A DNA stretch of 64,000 nucleotides, from NCBI GenBank assembly GCA_964480945.1, contig CAYZRX010000004.1, positions 1 through 64,000 on the forward strand, read 5' to 3'. Each line of letters opens with the position of its first letter. Position 1 is the first letter of the stretch. The translations under genes were made by a program, and so were the position numbers. The notes under the pieces were generated by a model. That model was not told the DNA's origin, ran no database searches, and saw only the letters and a list, made by a program, of their open reading frames with translations. Positions 45,648 through 55,130 of the stretch are shown piece after piece. The stretch comes from VGWB01 sp964480945. Lineage in GTDB: Bacteria; Bacteroidota; Ignavibacteria; UBA10030.

Positions 45648-46439
45648 CTATTTGAGTTTCTGAAGTCCCCATTTCCCCATCGTCTCCACCATCGTGGAGT
45701 CCGTCAGATCATACTGCATGGGGGTTATGGAGATGTAGTTATTGCGAACTGCAGTTTGATCGAACTCTATCCCTTCATCATTATCCTGGAGCGCTCCGGT
45801 CAGCCAGTAATATTCCTTGTTCGCAGGGTCGCGTCGAATGTCAAAAGAATCGTTCCAGACCGCCCTGCCCTGGCGGGTGACGACGATCCCTCGGATCTCA
45901 TTCTCCGGCAACGGAGGAACATTGACGTTCAACAGGGTGCCGTCCGGAAGGCCTTTTCGGGCGACGAGCAATACCAGCCTTCGGGCGAACTTCGCGGCGT
46001 AGCGAAAGTCGGCAGGACCATATGTCGTGAGGGAGATGGCGATCGACGGGATGCCGAGGATCGTTCCTTCCGTCGCAGCGGAGACAGTGCCGGAGTAAAT
46101 GATGCTGATCGCCGTGTTGGAGCCGTGATTGATGCCCGAGACAACGAGATCCGGTTTCTGCTTCAGGAGAGCCTTGACCGCCAGTTTGACGCTGTCGGCG
46201 GGCGTTCCTTCCACCGCGTAGCCGAACAGGACGCCGTTCTTCTTGAACTCCTTGGCGCGCAGCGGGAAGTTCATCGTAATGGCGTGGCCGACCGCGCTTT
46301 GCTGCTTATCGGGCGCTACGACCGTGACGGAACCGATCCGCTTCAGTTCCTGCACAAGGGCATAGATGCCCGGCGCGTCGATCCCATCGTCGTTCGAGAC
46401 GAGGATCTTGAGGTTCTTCCGCTTCTTCCTTGTGCTCAC
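45648..46439 (-). CDS. surE: 5'/3'-nucleotidase SurE
   Basis: Metal-dependent nucleoside monophosphate phosphatase with a stationary-phase survival role in E. coli. The 263 residues start with a basic leader then KILVSNDDGIDAPG, whose Asp pair binds metal, followed by VVAPDKQQSAVGHAIT, EGTPADSVKLA and VSGINHGSNT, the full SurE active site. The start is GTG with no clear Shine-Dalgarno. It lies 24 nt upstream of the phosphofructokinase gene on the same strand, so the two may be co-transcribed. Confidence 0.95.
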   Translation of the reverse strand: MSTRKKRKNLKILVSNDDGIDAPGIYALVQELKRIGSVTVVAPDKQQSAVGHAITMNFPLRAKEFKKNGVLFGYAVEGTPADSVKLAVKALLKQKPDLVVSGINHGSNTAISIIYSGTVSAATEGTILGIPSIAISLTTYGPADFRYAAKFARRLVLLVARKGLPDGTLLNVNVPPLPENEIRGIVVTRQGRAVWNDSFDIRRDPANKEYYWLTGALQDNDEGIEFDQTAVRNNYISITPMQYDLTDSTMVETMGKWGLQKLK

Positions 46440-46568
46440 GAGAATCAGAGATTTCAGAACAGCATTAATCGGGCTCGCGGGGAAAACTCTGTCGGTTGCT
46501 CAACACCATCTGCCGCCATGAGCCGCGCGACGTCTGCGCGCATCCAACCGGTTTCTGGAAAAGTCTCG

Positions 46569-47393
46569 TCAATAACTCTCGCCCTTTGACGGGAACTTCT
46601 CCGACTTCACATCCTTTACATAGTGTTTCACCGACTCCCGGATCGTCTCAGCGAGCTTCGCGTAACGGCGGACGAAGCGGGGTTGAAAATCCTCATACAG
46701 CCCCAGCATGTCCGAAACCACGAGCACCTGTCCGTCGCAGCGAGCGCCGGCTCCGATGCCAATGGTGGGAACCCTGAGCGCCCGGGTCAGCTGGCCGGCA
46801 AGTTTGGCGGGTATTTTCTCCAGAACGACCGCGAAGGCGCCGGCCTCCTGAAGCATCTTCGCATCCCTCAGGATCGTCCTCGCCTCTCCCGCCGTCACAC
46901 CGCGGGGCTGGTAGCCTCCGAATTGGTGAATCGATTGGGGTGTCAGGCCGACATGAGCCATTACCGGGATCCCCGCCCTCGTCGTCTGGTACGCAAGATC
47001 GACAACTCGCTCGCCTCCTTCAAACTTCACGCCTCCCGCCCCCGTTTCCTTCATCACCCTCCCGGCGTTCCGAAAACCCTCTTCGGTGTGGGCCTGGTAG
47101 CTCATGAAGGGCATGTCGACAATCACCATCGCTCGTTCGACGCCCCGGACGACGGCTTTTGCATGGTAAATCATCTCGTCCAGCGTCACGGGAATCGTCG
47201 TCTCGTGTCCCTGGAACACCATCCCGAGAGAGTCCCCGACGAGAATGATATCAACCCCGACCTGGTCCAGGAAACGGGCGGTCAGAAAGTCATACGCGGT
47301 GAGGCAGGCGATCTTATCCCCCTGCTGTTTCATTGCCGCGATAGCGCGAGTTGTCACTCGTTTCGGGCCTGATGAAATCGTTGAGTCCTTCAT
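46569..47393 (-). CDS. panB: 3-methyl-2-oxobutanoate hydroxymethyltransferase
   Basis: Makes ketopantoate from 2-oxoisovalerate and methylene-THF, the first pantothenate (CoA) step. The 274-residue TIM barrel has CLTAYDFLTARFLDQVGVD, LVGDSLGMVFQGHETT, KFEGGERV, AHVGLTPQSIHQFGGY and the catalytic Glu in VLEKIPAKLA, plus TIGIGAGARCDGQVLV. Its ATG overlaps the lipoate ligase stop by 4 nt. Last gene of the long lpx operon. panC and panD are not in the window. Confidence 0.96.
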   Translation of the reverse strand: MKDSTISSGPKRVTTRAIAAMKQQGDKIACLTAYDFLTARFLDQVGVDIILVGDSLGMVFQGHETTIPVTLDEMIYHAKAVVRGVERAMVIVDMPFMSYQAHTEEGFRNAGRVMKETGAGGVKFEGGERVVDLAYQTTRAGIPVMAHVGLTPQSIHQFGGYQPRGVTAGEARTILRDAKMLQEAGAFAVVLEKIPAKLAGQLTRALRVPTIGIGAGARCDGQVLVVSDMLGLYEDFQPRFVRRYAKLAETIRESVKHYVKDVKSEKFPSKGESY

Positions 47394-48202
47394 CCCACAA
47401 CCGATCCTGTGAAATCCTGCGTCGACGCCGGCTCGGGTGCGCCGATCGCCGCAGGCGTTCTGACCTCTTCAAACCTGATGCCCCATGAGAGCTCGAATCC
47501 GCGGCGAAGCGCTTGTTCAACCTCATCAAAGGTAACGCGCCTTCCCGCCGCCGCAGAGAGATCAGTCGTTCGTCTCTGCAGCTCTTCACGCATGCGTTCC
47601 CGTGTCCCTTCGTCCGGAAGATTCAAGAAATCAACGATCCTCATATGGTCCGGACCGAGCAGGATTGACCCATGTTGGAGCACCACTTCCTGTCCATCGA
47701 CGCCCACGAATCGCCGCTGGGCGCTCCCGACAAGCTTCCTGCCTGCGACGTGAATTTCATATCGTGCCGCACTCGCAAAGCACGCGGCGGAAGAGGGCGA
47801 CTTGTAGAGCGTGGGAAAGTGCGGCTGAGATTTTTCGAGCATCGCATCAATGCCGAATAACCGCAATCCACGGATGAGCGCTTCACTGATCTTCTGGTAC
47901 GTTGAGAGGACGCCGTCGCCGCCTGCGGACATAACGACACTGTAGGTCACCTCATCGGAATGGAGGATTGCCCGTCCCCCGGTCGGCCGGCGGACCACAT
48001 CGATGCCCGCCTCGGCGCATTTCTGCAGGTTCACCTCGTCCGGAGACTGATGCCACCCGAGCGAGATCGCGGCGGGTCGCCAGCCATAGATGCGCACGAT
48101 CGAGAGATCGTCGGAGGCACGGAGCGCTCGCGCGAGTCGCTCATCATACGCCATGTTGAAGGCGCCGTTTCTGAATCCCGAATGTTCGAATCGCCAGATC
48201 AT
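47390..48202 (-). CDS. lipoate-protein ligase A family protein
   Basis: Predicted lipoyl or octanoyl transferase of the BPL/LplA fold, 270 residues. Motifs: YGWRPAAISLGWHQ, VVRRPTGGRAILH (substrate loop) and GRKLVGSAQRR, which contains the catalytic Lys of the GxKxxGxAQ motif. It lacks the C-terminal accessory domain of E. coli LplA, so it may act as an LipM/LipL-like octanoyltransferase or need a partner; sequence alone cannot decide. It starts 2 nt after lpxA and overlaps panB. Confidence 0.9.
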   Translation of the reverse strand: MIWRFEHSGFRNGAFNMAYDERLARALRASDDLSIVRIYGWRPAAISLGWHQSPDEVNLQKCAEAGIDVVRRPTGGRAILHSDEVTYSVVMSAGGDGVLSTYQKISEALIRGLRLFGIDAMLEKSQPHFPTLYKSPSSAACFASAARYEIHVAGRKLVGSAQRRFVGVDGQEVVLQHGSILLGPDHMRIVDFLNLPDEGTRERMREELQRRTTDLSAAAGRRVTFDEVEQALRRGFELSWGIRFEEVRTPAAIGAPEPASTQDFTGSVVG

Positions 48203-48204
48203 CT

Positions 48205-48993
48205 TTAGTGCGTGTGACCGGGGATGATTCCCCGCTCACTCCCCGCAATGAACTTGAGAACGTTTTGCACCTCGGGGGTCTGCTCGATATCCTCTTTGAT
48301 TCGGGCGACGGCTTGAGTGACGTTGAGGTTCGAACGATACAGCAAGCGGTAGGTCTTCTCGAGAAGCTCGATCGAGGGTGCGGAGAATCCCCGTCGACGC
48401 AGGCCGATGATATTCAACCGCTCGAAGACCAGCGGCGCGCCGCCTGCCAGGATATAGGGTGGAACATCTTTCGTTGCCCGGAAACCTCCCCCTATCATCA
48501 CGTGATCACCGACGTGGCAAAACTGATGCACCGGGCTCAGTCCCCCAATGATCACCCAGTTCCCGAGCGTGACGTGGCCGCCAAGTGCCACGCAGTTCGC
48601 CAGGATTGCGTTGTCACCGACAACGCAGTCGTGGGCCACGTGTGCGTACGCCATAAACAGGCAATCGTTTCCGATCACCGTTTTGCCGGTCTCGACCGTC
48701 CCGCGATTGAGTGTGACGAACTCTCTCACGACAGCTCTATCGCCCACCTCGAGGAGGGTCGGCTCCCCTCTGTACTTGAGGTCTTGCGGCGGGCCGCCGA
48801 CCGCCGCAGCCTGATGGATTTTACAATCGCGCCCCAGGCGCACACCGCTGTGGACAACCGCGTGGGCACCAACCCACGTTCCATCGCCGATGAAGACATC
48901 ATCTTCGATGACGGCGAAGGGGCCTATCTGAACGTTTTCTCCAAGGGAGGCCTTTGGACTGACGCATGCGCGCTGATCGATCTGGACGGGCAT
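48205..48993 (-). CDS. lpxA: acyl-ACP--UDP-GlcNAc O-acyltransferase
   Basis: First step of lipid A synthesis in the cytoplasm. The 262 residues form a left-handed beta helix of hexapeptide repeats (IGPFAVIEDDVFIGDGTWVG and onward) with the catalytic His in YAHVAHDCVVGDNAIL, then a helical C-terminus (FSAPSIELLEKTYRLLYRS). The gene start overlaps the lpxC-fabZ stop by one base (ATG/TGA). Length matches E. coli LpxA. The acyl chain length preferred cannot be inferred. Confidence 0.97.
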   Translation of the reverse strand: MPVQIDQRACVSPKASLGENVQIGPFAVIEDDVFIGDGTWVGAHAVVHSGVRLGRDCKIHQAAAVGGPPQDLKYRGEPTLLEVGDRAVVREFVTLNRGTVETGKTVIGNDCLFMAYAHVAHDCVVGDNAILANCVALGGHVTLGNWVIIGGLSPVHQFCHVGDHVMIGGGFRATKDVPPYILAGGAPLVFERLNIIGLRRRGFSAPSIELLEKTYRLLYRSNLNVTQAVARIKEDIEQTPEVQNVLKFIAGSERGIIPGHTH

Positions 48994-50462
48994 CAGGAAG
49001 TGGAATTCTTGTTGAGGGAGGAGAGTTGACGTGCTTCAGGCTGTTCTTCGAACTTGGGTCGGTTGTTGTCTCGATCGACGATCGCCGCCGTGAAATCTCC
49101 TTCCGCGACCAGGTTGCCGTCAACGTACGCCTGACCGCGCACCTGAATGACCTTCGATCGACGACTGACCATCTGGACGTCAAGGACCAGCTGGTCCCCC
49201 GGGACGACCGGCCTGCGAAACTTCACGTTGTTGATCGACATGAAGTAGACGAGCTTGTTGCCGGGGTTCTCAAGTCCATTAAGCATCAACACACCGCCCG
49301 CTTGGGCGAGCGCTTCGATGATCAACACTCCCGGCATGACGGGCTGGCCGGGGAAGTGACCCTGGAAGAAGGGCTCGTTCAGCGTTACGTTCTTCACCCC
49401 GACGACCTTTTCATCGAGCCGGAAATCGACGATCTTGTCGACAAGAAGGAACGGATAGCGATGGGGAAGGATCTTCTGGATCGCGTTCACGTCGAAGACC
49501 GTTCCCTCCTTCTTCACGTACATGTACTTCTTGACCAGTTTCTTCTGCTGGTACAGCTTTCGCACCTTCCGGGCAAACTCAACGTTGCTGGCATGCCCCG
49601 GTCGAGCGGCAAGGATCTGGGCTTTGAGCGGCACGCCGATGAGCGCGAGATCACCCATGAGATCGACAAGCTTATGGCGGGCCGGCTCGTTCTTGTAGTG
49701 AAGCTTCTTGTCGTTCAAGATCCCCGACTGACCGAGGATAACGGAGTGATCGATTCGGAGCTTGACCGCGAGCTTTTTGAGATCATGATCGCTCAGCTCA
49801 CGATCGACAATGACGATCGCGTTGTCGAGATTCCCTCCTTTGATGAGCCCCTGATCATACAACATCTCGACCTCGTGGAGAAAACAGAACGTGCGAGCAG
49901 GCGAGAACTCGTCCACGAACTCCTTCTCGAGATTGAACAAGCCGGTGTGCTGGCTCCCGAGCGCCGGGTTGTGATAGTCGACCAGAACGGTGATCCGGTA
50001 ATCGTCCGTCGGGAGTGCGACGATATCGACCCCTTTTTCCTCATTGATGTATTCGATCGTCTGGTCGATGATCAGGTAGTCCTTCGGCGCTTCTTGCTCC
50101 TGGACGCCGGCCTGCAGCACCATGTCCACAAACGGCTTCGTGCTGCCGTCCGCGATCGGCGGCTCGATGTTGTCGAGTTCGATGATGACGTTGTCAACCT
50201 GCAGCCCGACGAACGCTGCGAGGACGTGTTCGACCGTGTGCACCCGGGCGTCACCGATGCCGATGGTTGTGCCCCGTGCGACATCGATAACGTGGTCAAC
50301 ATCCGCGGGGATCTCCGGCGCGCCGCCCATGTCGACCCGACGAAATCGGATCCCATAGTTCTCCGGTGCCGGCTTGAAGGTCATCGTCGTCTCTACACCG
50401 GTGTGCAAACCGACGCCGGTCATCGTTACCGGCCGCTTGATGGTATGTTGCTGAACGAGCAT
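48993..50462 (-). CDS. lpxC/fabZ: LpxC-FabZ fusion: deacetylase plus hydroxyacyl-ACP dehydratase
   Basis: Bifunctional 489-residue protein. The N-terminal part (about 1-310) is zinc deacetylase LpxC, the committed lipid A step, with TGVGLHTG, VHTVEHVLAAFVG, the SPARTFCFLHEVE loop, and RHKLVDLMGDLALIG. The C-terminal part (about 330-470) is hot-dog dehydratase FabZ with ILPHRYPFLLVDKI (catalytic His) and GHFPGQPVMPGVLIIEALAQ (catalytic Glu). This fusion is typical of Bacteroidetes/Chlorobi relatives. The start MLVQQHTIKRPV is fixed by AGAGGAGAG just upstream and by LpxC N-terminal alignment; the upstream frame extension overlaps lpxD and is not used. Confidence 0.97.
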   Translation of the reverse strand: MLVQQHTIKRPVTMTGVGLHTGVETTMTFKPAPENYGIRFRRVDMGGAPEIPADVDHVIDVARGTTIGIGDARVHTVEHVLAAFVGLQVDNVIIELDNIEPPIADGSTKPFVDMVLQAGVQEQEAPKDYLIIDQTIEYINEEKGVDIVALPTDDYRITVLVDYHNPALGSQHTGLFNLEKEFVDEFSPARTFCFLHEVEMLYDQGLIKGGNLDNAIVIVDRELSDHDLKKLAVKLRIDHSVILGQSGILNDKKLHYKNEPARHKLVDLMGDLALIGVPLKAQILAARPGHASNVEFARKVRKLYQQKKLVKKYMYVKKEGTVFDVNAIQKILPHRYPFLLVDKIVDFRLDEKVVGVKNVTLNEPFFQGHFPGQPVMPGVLIIEALAQAGGVLMLNGLENPGNKLVYFMSINNVKFRRPVVPGDQLVLDVQMVSRRSKVIQVRGQAYVDGNLVAEGDFTAAIVDRDNNRPKFEEQPEARQLSSLNKNSTS

Positions 50463-50487
50463 ACTCTCTCCTCTTCGGGAACGTTCG

Positions 50488-51549
50488 TCAATGGGCCTTC
50501 TGTTCAATTCTCTCGCGCAACTCTTCGACTCTCTTCTGAAGCTCGCGGAGCTCCTGCGCCAGTTCAGGCAGGGAGCGCAACACTGCTTCAATCCTCAACG
50601 CTCTTCCGTGCTCTTTCGCCGGATAGCCAAAATACGATTTGCCCGGCTCGGTAATTGACTTCGGGACACCCGATTGTGCCATGATGATCGTCCGATCTGC
50701 AATCTCAATGTGACCCACCATCCCGACCTGCCCCGCGATCATGCAGTTCTTCCCGATCTTCGTGCTCCCGCTGATCCCTGTCTGCGCGGCGATAACCGTA
50801 TGGTCGCCCACGCTCACGTTGTGCGCGAGATGCACCAGGTTGTCGAGTTTCACGCCCCGGTGGATGGTCGTTTGTCCCATCGTCGCACGGTCGATCGTGC
50901 AATTCGCACCGATCTCCACGTCATCCTCAATCACCACGATCCCAAGCTGCGGTATCTTCTCGTACGTACCATCCGGCTGCGGCGCGAATCCAAAGCCGTC
51001 ACTTCCAATCACCACACCGGAGTGAATGATTGCTCTGCTGCCGACCTTGCACTGATGATAGACGGTGACGCGCGGGTAGAAGAGGCAATCCTGGCCGATC
51101 TCCGCCTCATCACCGACAACGCATCCATGGGAAATCCTCGTGTTGTCGCCGATCACGGCATTCTTTCCGACAACGACGTGCGCTCCCAGGCTCACGTTCG
51201 CCCCCAGCTTCGCCGATTCGTCGACGACGGCGGTGGAATGGACTCCCGTCGGAAAGGGATCCGGGATCCGGGTGATGCTCTTCAGAACCGTCAGGAAGGC
51301 CAGGTAAGGATCGTGGACTCGGATAAAAGTGATCGACGGCTGTCGCCGATAGCGGCCCGTGTCGAGCTTTGCCGAAACGAGGACGGCGGAGGCTTTCGTC
51401 GTCCCCAGGAATTTTTCATACTTCGGATTCGCAACGAACGTGAGATCGCCGGCCACGGCCTCTTCAATTTTCGCGACTCGCGCAATCTCCAGGTTCCCGT
51501 CTCCTTCAATCTCCCCCCGCACGAGTGCTGCAACCTCTCGAACGTTCAT
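50488..51549 (-). CDS. lpxD: UDP-3-O-(hydroxyacyl)glucosamine N-acyltransferase
   Basis: Third lipid A step. The 353-residue protein has an N-terminal uridine-binding domain (about 1-100), a hexapeptide beta helix (about 105-300) with the catalytic His in LVHLAHNVSVGDHTVI, and a C-terminal helix rich in Leu and Glu. The start MNVREVAALVRGE fits LpxD N-termini and has AGGAA 6 nt upstream; an ATG 18 nt earlier overlaps the ompH stop and is less likely. Confidence 0.97.
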   Translation of the reverse strand: MNVREVAALVRGEIEGDGNLEIARVAKIEEAVAGDLTFVANPKYEKFLGTTKASAVLVSAKLDTGRYRRQPSITFIRVHDPYLAFLTVLKSITRIPDPFPTGVHSTAVVDESAKLGANVSLGAHVVVGKNAVIGDNTRISHGCVVGDEAEIGQDCLFYPRVTVYHQCKVGSRAIIHSGVVIGSDGFGFAPQPDGTYEKIPQLGIVVIEDDVEIGANCTIDRATMGQTTIHRGVKLDNLVHLAHNVSVGDHTVIAAQTGISGSTKIGKNCMIAGQVGMVGHIEIADRTIIMAQSGVPKSITEPGKSYFGYPAKEHGRALRIEAVLRSLPELAQELRELQKRVEELRERIEQKAH

Positions 51550-51563
51550 GCGAGTTCCTGCCG

Positions 51564-52097
51564 TCATTTGGCTCCGGTTGGGGCAATGTTCAGCTTGTCG
51601 AGGACTTTCGGGGTAAGGTCGAATTTAGGGTTCGCGTACATGAGCAGGATCTGGCCGCTCTTGTCGAAGACGTAGTCGTACCCTTCCTCCAGCGCGACAC
51701 CCTGGATCGCCTTGAAGACGCGATCCTGCACGGGCTTCATAAGCTCATTTTGCTTCGCGAACAGCTCTCCGTTCTGACCGAACTTCTTGTTGCGATAGTC
51801 AGCGATCTTCTGGTCGAGATCGCGCAGCTCCCGTTCCGTATCCGCGCGGCGCTGCTCGGTCATGATCAGCTTTCGCTGGTCGTACTCGTCCAGCTTACTC
51901 TGCCAATCCTGCTGCATCTTGTTGAGCTCGCCCTGCCACTGGACGACAAGCGCATCCAGCTGCTTCTGAGCGTCCTGTGCGTCGGGCAATTGCTTCATGA
52001 TCGCTTCCGAGCTCACGAAGCCGATTTTCGCTTGAGCGAGCGCAAGCGAGCCGCCCGCGATCAGCAACGCCATACAGGCGACCGTTCGTTTCTTCAT
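51564..52097 (-). CDS. Skp/OmpH-family periplasmic chaperone (paralogue 1)
   Basis: A 177-residue exported coiled-coil chaperone for outer-membrane proteins. Signal peptide MKKRTVACMALLIAGGSLALAQ, then KIGFVSSEAIMKQLPDAQDAQ (the beta-strand body) and long charged helices forming the tentacles, ending with YDYVFDKSGQILLMYANPKFDLT. The start with AGGGG at 5 nt is preferred over an ATG 27 nt upstream. Directly follows a second family member and precedes lpxD. Confidence 0.93.
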   Translation of the reverse strand: MKKRTVACMALLIAGGSLALAQAKIGFVSSEAIMKQLPDAQDAQKQLDALVVQWQGELNKMQQDWQSKLDEYDQRKLIMTEQRRADTERELRDLDQKIADYRNKKFGQNGELFAKQNELMKPVQDRVFKAIQGVALEEGYDYVFDKSGQILLMYANPKFDLTPKVLDKLNIAPTGAK

Positions 52098-52168
52098 GGC
52101 TTCCCCTCTCTTTCCATTTCGCACAACAAATGATTCTTTCTCACACCGTCATCCTGCAGCGTTTGGGC

Positions 52169-52708
52169 CTACTTTCCTTTCGTCGAGCTTCCCCTCTTGA
52201 GCCGATCGAGGACCCTATACGTGAGATCGACTCTCGCGTCCGCGTACAGCACGTTCGCCCGGTCGAACACGAAGGTGTACCCGTCCTCCTTCGCCACGGC
52301 CTCGATGGCCTTCAGCACTTTGTCACGAATCGGCGCGAGTCTCTTCTCTTTCTCAACCACAGCCTCGCCCGTTCTCGGATCGAGCTTCTTCGTGTAATAG
52401 TCCCGGATCTGCTGATTGATATCTTGGAGACGTTTTTGCTCGATGTCCTTCGCCGCCACACTCATCACTGCCTGTCGATTCTGATAGTCTTCCACTTGCT
52501 TCTGGAAGTTGTCGCTCATTTGCTGAACAGAGTCCTGCCAAGCCTTGACCATAACATCCAGTTCCTTGGAGGCTTGTTGAGCTTCGGGAAGGTCACCCAA
52601 GATCTTCTCCGAATCGACGAAGGCCGATTTGCCCGATTGGGCAGCCGCGACCGCCACGAGAACGATCGAAGCGACGACCAGATTCCAGACGAAACGATAG
52701 TTCTTCAC
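52169..52708 (-). CDS. Skp/OmpH-family periplasmic chaperone (paralogue 2)
   Basis: A 179-residue Skp-like protein: signal peptide ending VAAAQ, then SAFVDSEKILGDLPEAQQAS, long helices with DYQNRQAVMSVAAKD, and the terminal YTFVFDRANVLYADARVDLT. It is clearly duplicated from its neighbour; both keep the full length. The start is GTG with GAGGA upstream. It lies 52 nt after bamA, the usual place for skp. Confidence 0.93.
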   Translation of the reverse strand: MKNYRFVWNLVVASIVLVAVAAAQSGKSAFVDSEKILGDLPEAQQASKELDVMVKAWQDSVQQMSDNFQKQVEDYQNRQAVMSVAAKDIEQKRLQDINQQIRDYYTKKLDPRTGEAVVEKEKRLAPIRDKVLKAIEAVAKEDGYTFVFDRANVLYADARVDLTYRVLDRLKRGSSTKGK

Positions 52709-52760
52709 GATGTCCTCAAGTTGAATAGAGTTGATGTGTTATGTAGTTACGAGCTGTGGG

Positions 52761-55130
52761 CTAGAACGTCTTTCCGAATTGGAAATGGAACTTCCATCCC
52801 GAAGGGGGGCCTCCGGGCGTTGGGGGGTCGAACCCGTATCCGTAGTCGAAACCAACCAGACCGATTGGATTGATCAACAAGCGTACTCCAACGCCAGCGG
52901 AACGTCTCAGGTCAAGGGGGTCTGAGACCTTCGGGGTCAGCCAAACGTTTCCGGCCTCCGCGAAGGCCAAGGTGTAGATCGGGATGGGATTAATCGCAAG
53001 AGCGAAGCGCAGCTCGGCCGTGTGCTTGATGAAAGATTGTCCGCCAACGACCGTGCCGTTCGGCTGTCGAGGCCCAACACTCCGATCGTCGTATCCCCGA
53101 AGCGGCGTCGTCGAAAACTGGCCGAGGCCGGTCCCGCCCATATAGAAGTACTCGTATGGCGGAATGAGCGGATTGTTCTCGAACCCGAAAATGAACCCGA
53201 TCGTGCTGGACGCCATGAACGCGATGCGCGAGCTTCCTCCGATCGGCACGTACCACTCCGCGCTGAACACGTGTTTATGAAAACGGGAGTTGCCGGGCAA
53301 GAACGGTCCGCCGTTGATCTCAGTCAAGAGCGAGAAGCTCGAGCCTCTCGTCGGGAAAATCGGGCTGTCCATGCTGTTGCGAGAGATGACCTGGCTGATT
53401 CCGACTTGGCTCGTGACTCCCTCCGGGAAATAACCGCCGCCGTTGACGACATTGTTCCTCTGAAAGGTGAAGGTCCAGTTGCCCCGGAAGAGGAAATCGG
53501 GCCATTTGAACCGTCGACCCACGCGGACCGAGCCGCCCGTCATCCGCATATCGTAGTAGAACATCTGGCGCGAATCGAACAGGTTGACACCGAACAGCGT
53601 GGGGGTATCGAACATCCACGGTTCCTGAAAGCCGATACTGAACGTGCGAAACCGGTTCCCCTCGCCGAATTCCCAGTCGAAGGACATCACCTGTCCTGCA
53701 CCACCCCGAAAAGGTTCGCGGAGTGAGAAGTTGTTGAAGGTAAGCCCGAGTGCCCCGTTGAAGCCGTAGTAGCCGCTATAACCGACGGACATATTGAACG
53801 TGTCGCTTGACTTCTCCTCGACGTCGTATACGAGGTCGACCGTTCCTTTCTCCACATCCAGCTCGCGGGTATCCGGCTTGATCTTTTCAGGATTGAAGTA
53901 ATTGAGCTGGGCAAGCTGGCGGGCGCTGTTCATCACGGCCTGCCGGCTGAAGAAATCCCCTGGCCGCGTGTAGAGCTCGCGTCGGATCACTTTCTCGTAG
54001 GTTTTCGTGTTGCCCGTAATAAAGACCTGGCCGATGCGAAACTGCTTTCCCTCCCGGACTTGCATGGTGATATCCACACTGTCGCCCGGCACACGATTTT
54101 CCTCCGGCTCCACCTGGAACATGAGGTAGCCATTGTTCATGTACAGCGAGTACACATCGGTTTCTTCCTCGCTCCGATACAGATTCTTCTCAAACTTCTC
54201 TTTGTCGTAGATGTCCCCTTTCTGAAACCCCAGACGGGCGTCCAACACTTGCGACCGGTAGACGGTATTCCCCTCCCACAGGATGTTTCTCACCCGATAC
54301 TGCGGCCCCTCGTATACCCAGATATCGATCGTGAGGTATCTCTTCGATTCATCATAACGGAGCGAATCGGTGAGGATCTCGGCATCGATATATCCGTTCT
54401 TCCGGTAGAAGCTGAGGATCAGCTGCTTGTCCTCCTGGTACTTTTTCCGGTCGAACTTGTTGGTCGCCCAGAATTTCCACCAATGGCGTTCCGAAGTCTC
54501 CTTCATCTCCCCCCTCAGATCGCCATCGTCGAACTGCTTGTTGCCGAAGAATTGGATCAGGTCAACCTTCACCTTGGGCCCCTCGTCGATCATAAGGCTG
54601 AGCACAACACGGCTCTCGCTGGAGTCCACAGACACGAGCTTCGGCTCCACGGTCGCATTCAGGTATCCGTCCTCGTCATATTTCTGCTTGAGCAGGCGTT
54701 TCACCGTCGAAAGGTCCTGCCGCGTGATGAGTTGTCCGCGCACGAGATTGATCTTCTTCAAAATGTCATCTTCGCTCAGCTCGTCGTTTCCCTTCACTTC
54801 GATCCGTTCCAGCCGCGGGTTCTCTTTGACGTGGATGAGCAGGTAGATCCCTTCCGGCGTACGCCGCTCGATCAGGATCTGAATATCATCGAAGAGCCGA
54901 AGGCCGTAAAGACGCTCGATCGCAATGCGCGTCTGATCTCCGGGGATGGTGAGCTCATCGCCCACCTTCAGGCCGGTGTTCGCAATGATGGCGGCGGGAT
55001 CGGCCGATCGCTGGCCCTCGACCGAGATGCCGAGGATCTTGTACGTCTGCGGCTGTTGCTGAGCAATCGCTGCGGCAAACGAGGTGAGGAAACAGAGAAA
55101 GAGAAGAAGGAATCTAGTGCTTCGCGACAC
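52761..55130 (-). CDS. bamA: outer-membrane protein assembly factor BamA
   Basis: Central Omp85 protein that inserts beta-barrels. The 789 residues: signal peptide (first ~24, ending AAIAQ), five POTRA domains (about 28-440) and a 16-strand barrel ending with aromatic Phe (KFHFQFGKTF). The barrel includes GGTGLGQFSTTPLRGYDDRS-type lid-loop residues, with the conserved LRGYDDR matching the VRGF motif. The start is GTG and overlaps the uppS stop by 17 nt. Other Bam lipoproteins are not present here, though TPR proteins occur elsewhere in the window. Confidence 0.97.
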   Translation of the reverse strand: MSRSTRFLLLFLCFLTSFAAAIAQQQPQTYKILGISVEGQRSADPAAIIANTGLKVGDELTIPGDQTRIAIERLYGLRLFDDIQILIERRTPEGIYLLIHVKENPRLERIEVKGNDELSEDDILKKINLVRGQLITRQDLSTVKRLLKQKYDEDGYLNATVEPKLVSVDSSESRVVLSLMIDEGPKVKVDLIQFFGNKQFDDGDLRGEMKETSERHWWKFWATNKFDRKKYQEDKQLILSFYRKNGYIDAEILTDSLRYDESKRYLTIDIWVYEGPQYRVRNILWEGNTVYRSQVLDARLGFQKGDIYDKEKFEKNLYRSEEETDVYSLYMNNGYLMFQVEPEENRVPGDSVDITMQVREGKQFRIGQVFITGNTKTYEKVIRRELYTRPGDFFSRQAVMNSARQLAQLNYFNPEKIKPDTRELDVEKGTVDLVYDVEEKSSDTFNMSVGYSGYYGFNGALGLTFNNFSLREPFRGGAGQVMSFDWEFGEGNRFRTFSIGFQEPWMFDTPTLFGVNLFDSRQMFYYDMRMTGGSVRVGRRFKWPDFLFRGNWTFTFQRNNVVNGGGYFPEGVTSQVGISQVISRNSMDSPIFPTRGSSFSLLTEINGGPFLPGNSRFHKHVFSAEWYVPIGGSSRIAFMASSTIGFIFGFENNPLIPPYEYFYMGGTGLGQFSTTPLRGYDDRSVGPRQPNGTVVGGQSFIKHTAELRFALAINPIPIYTLAFAEAGNVWLTPKVSDPLDLRRSAGVGVRLLINPIGLVGFDYGYGFDPPTPGGPPSGWKFHFQFGKTF

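Noticed and set aside
48966..50654. A 562-codon plus-strand frame opposite lpxC-fabZ
   Set aside because: Complete overlap with a certain gene, composition dominated by Asp/Arg/Val shadow pattern, no motifs.
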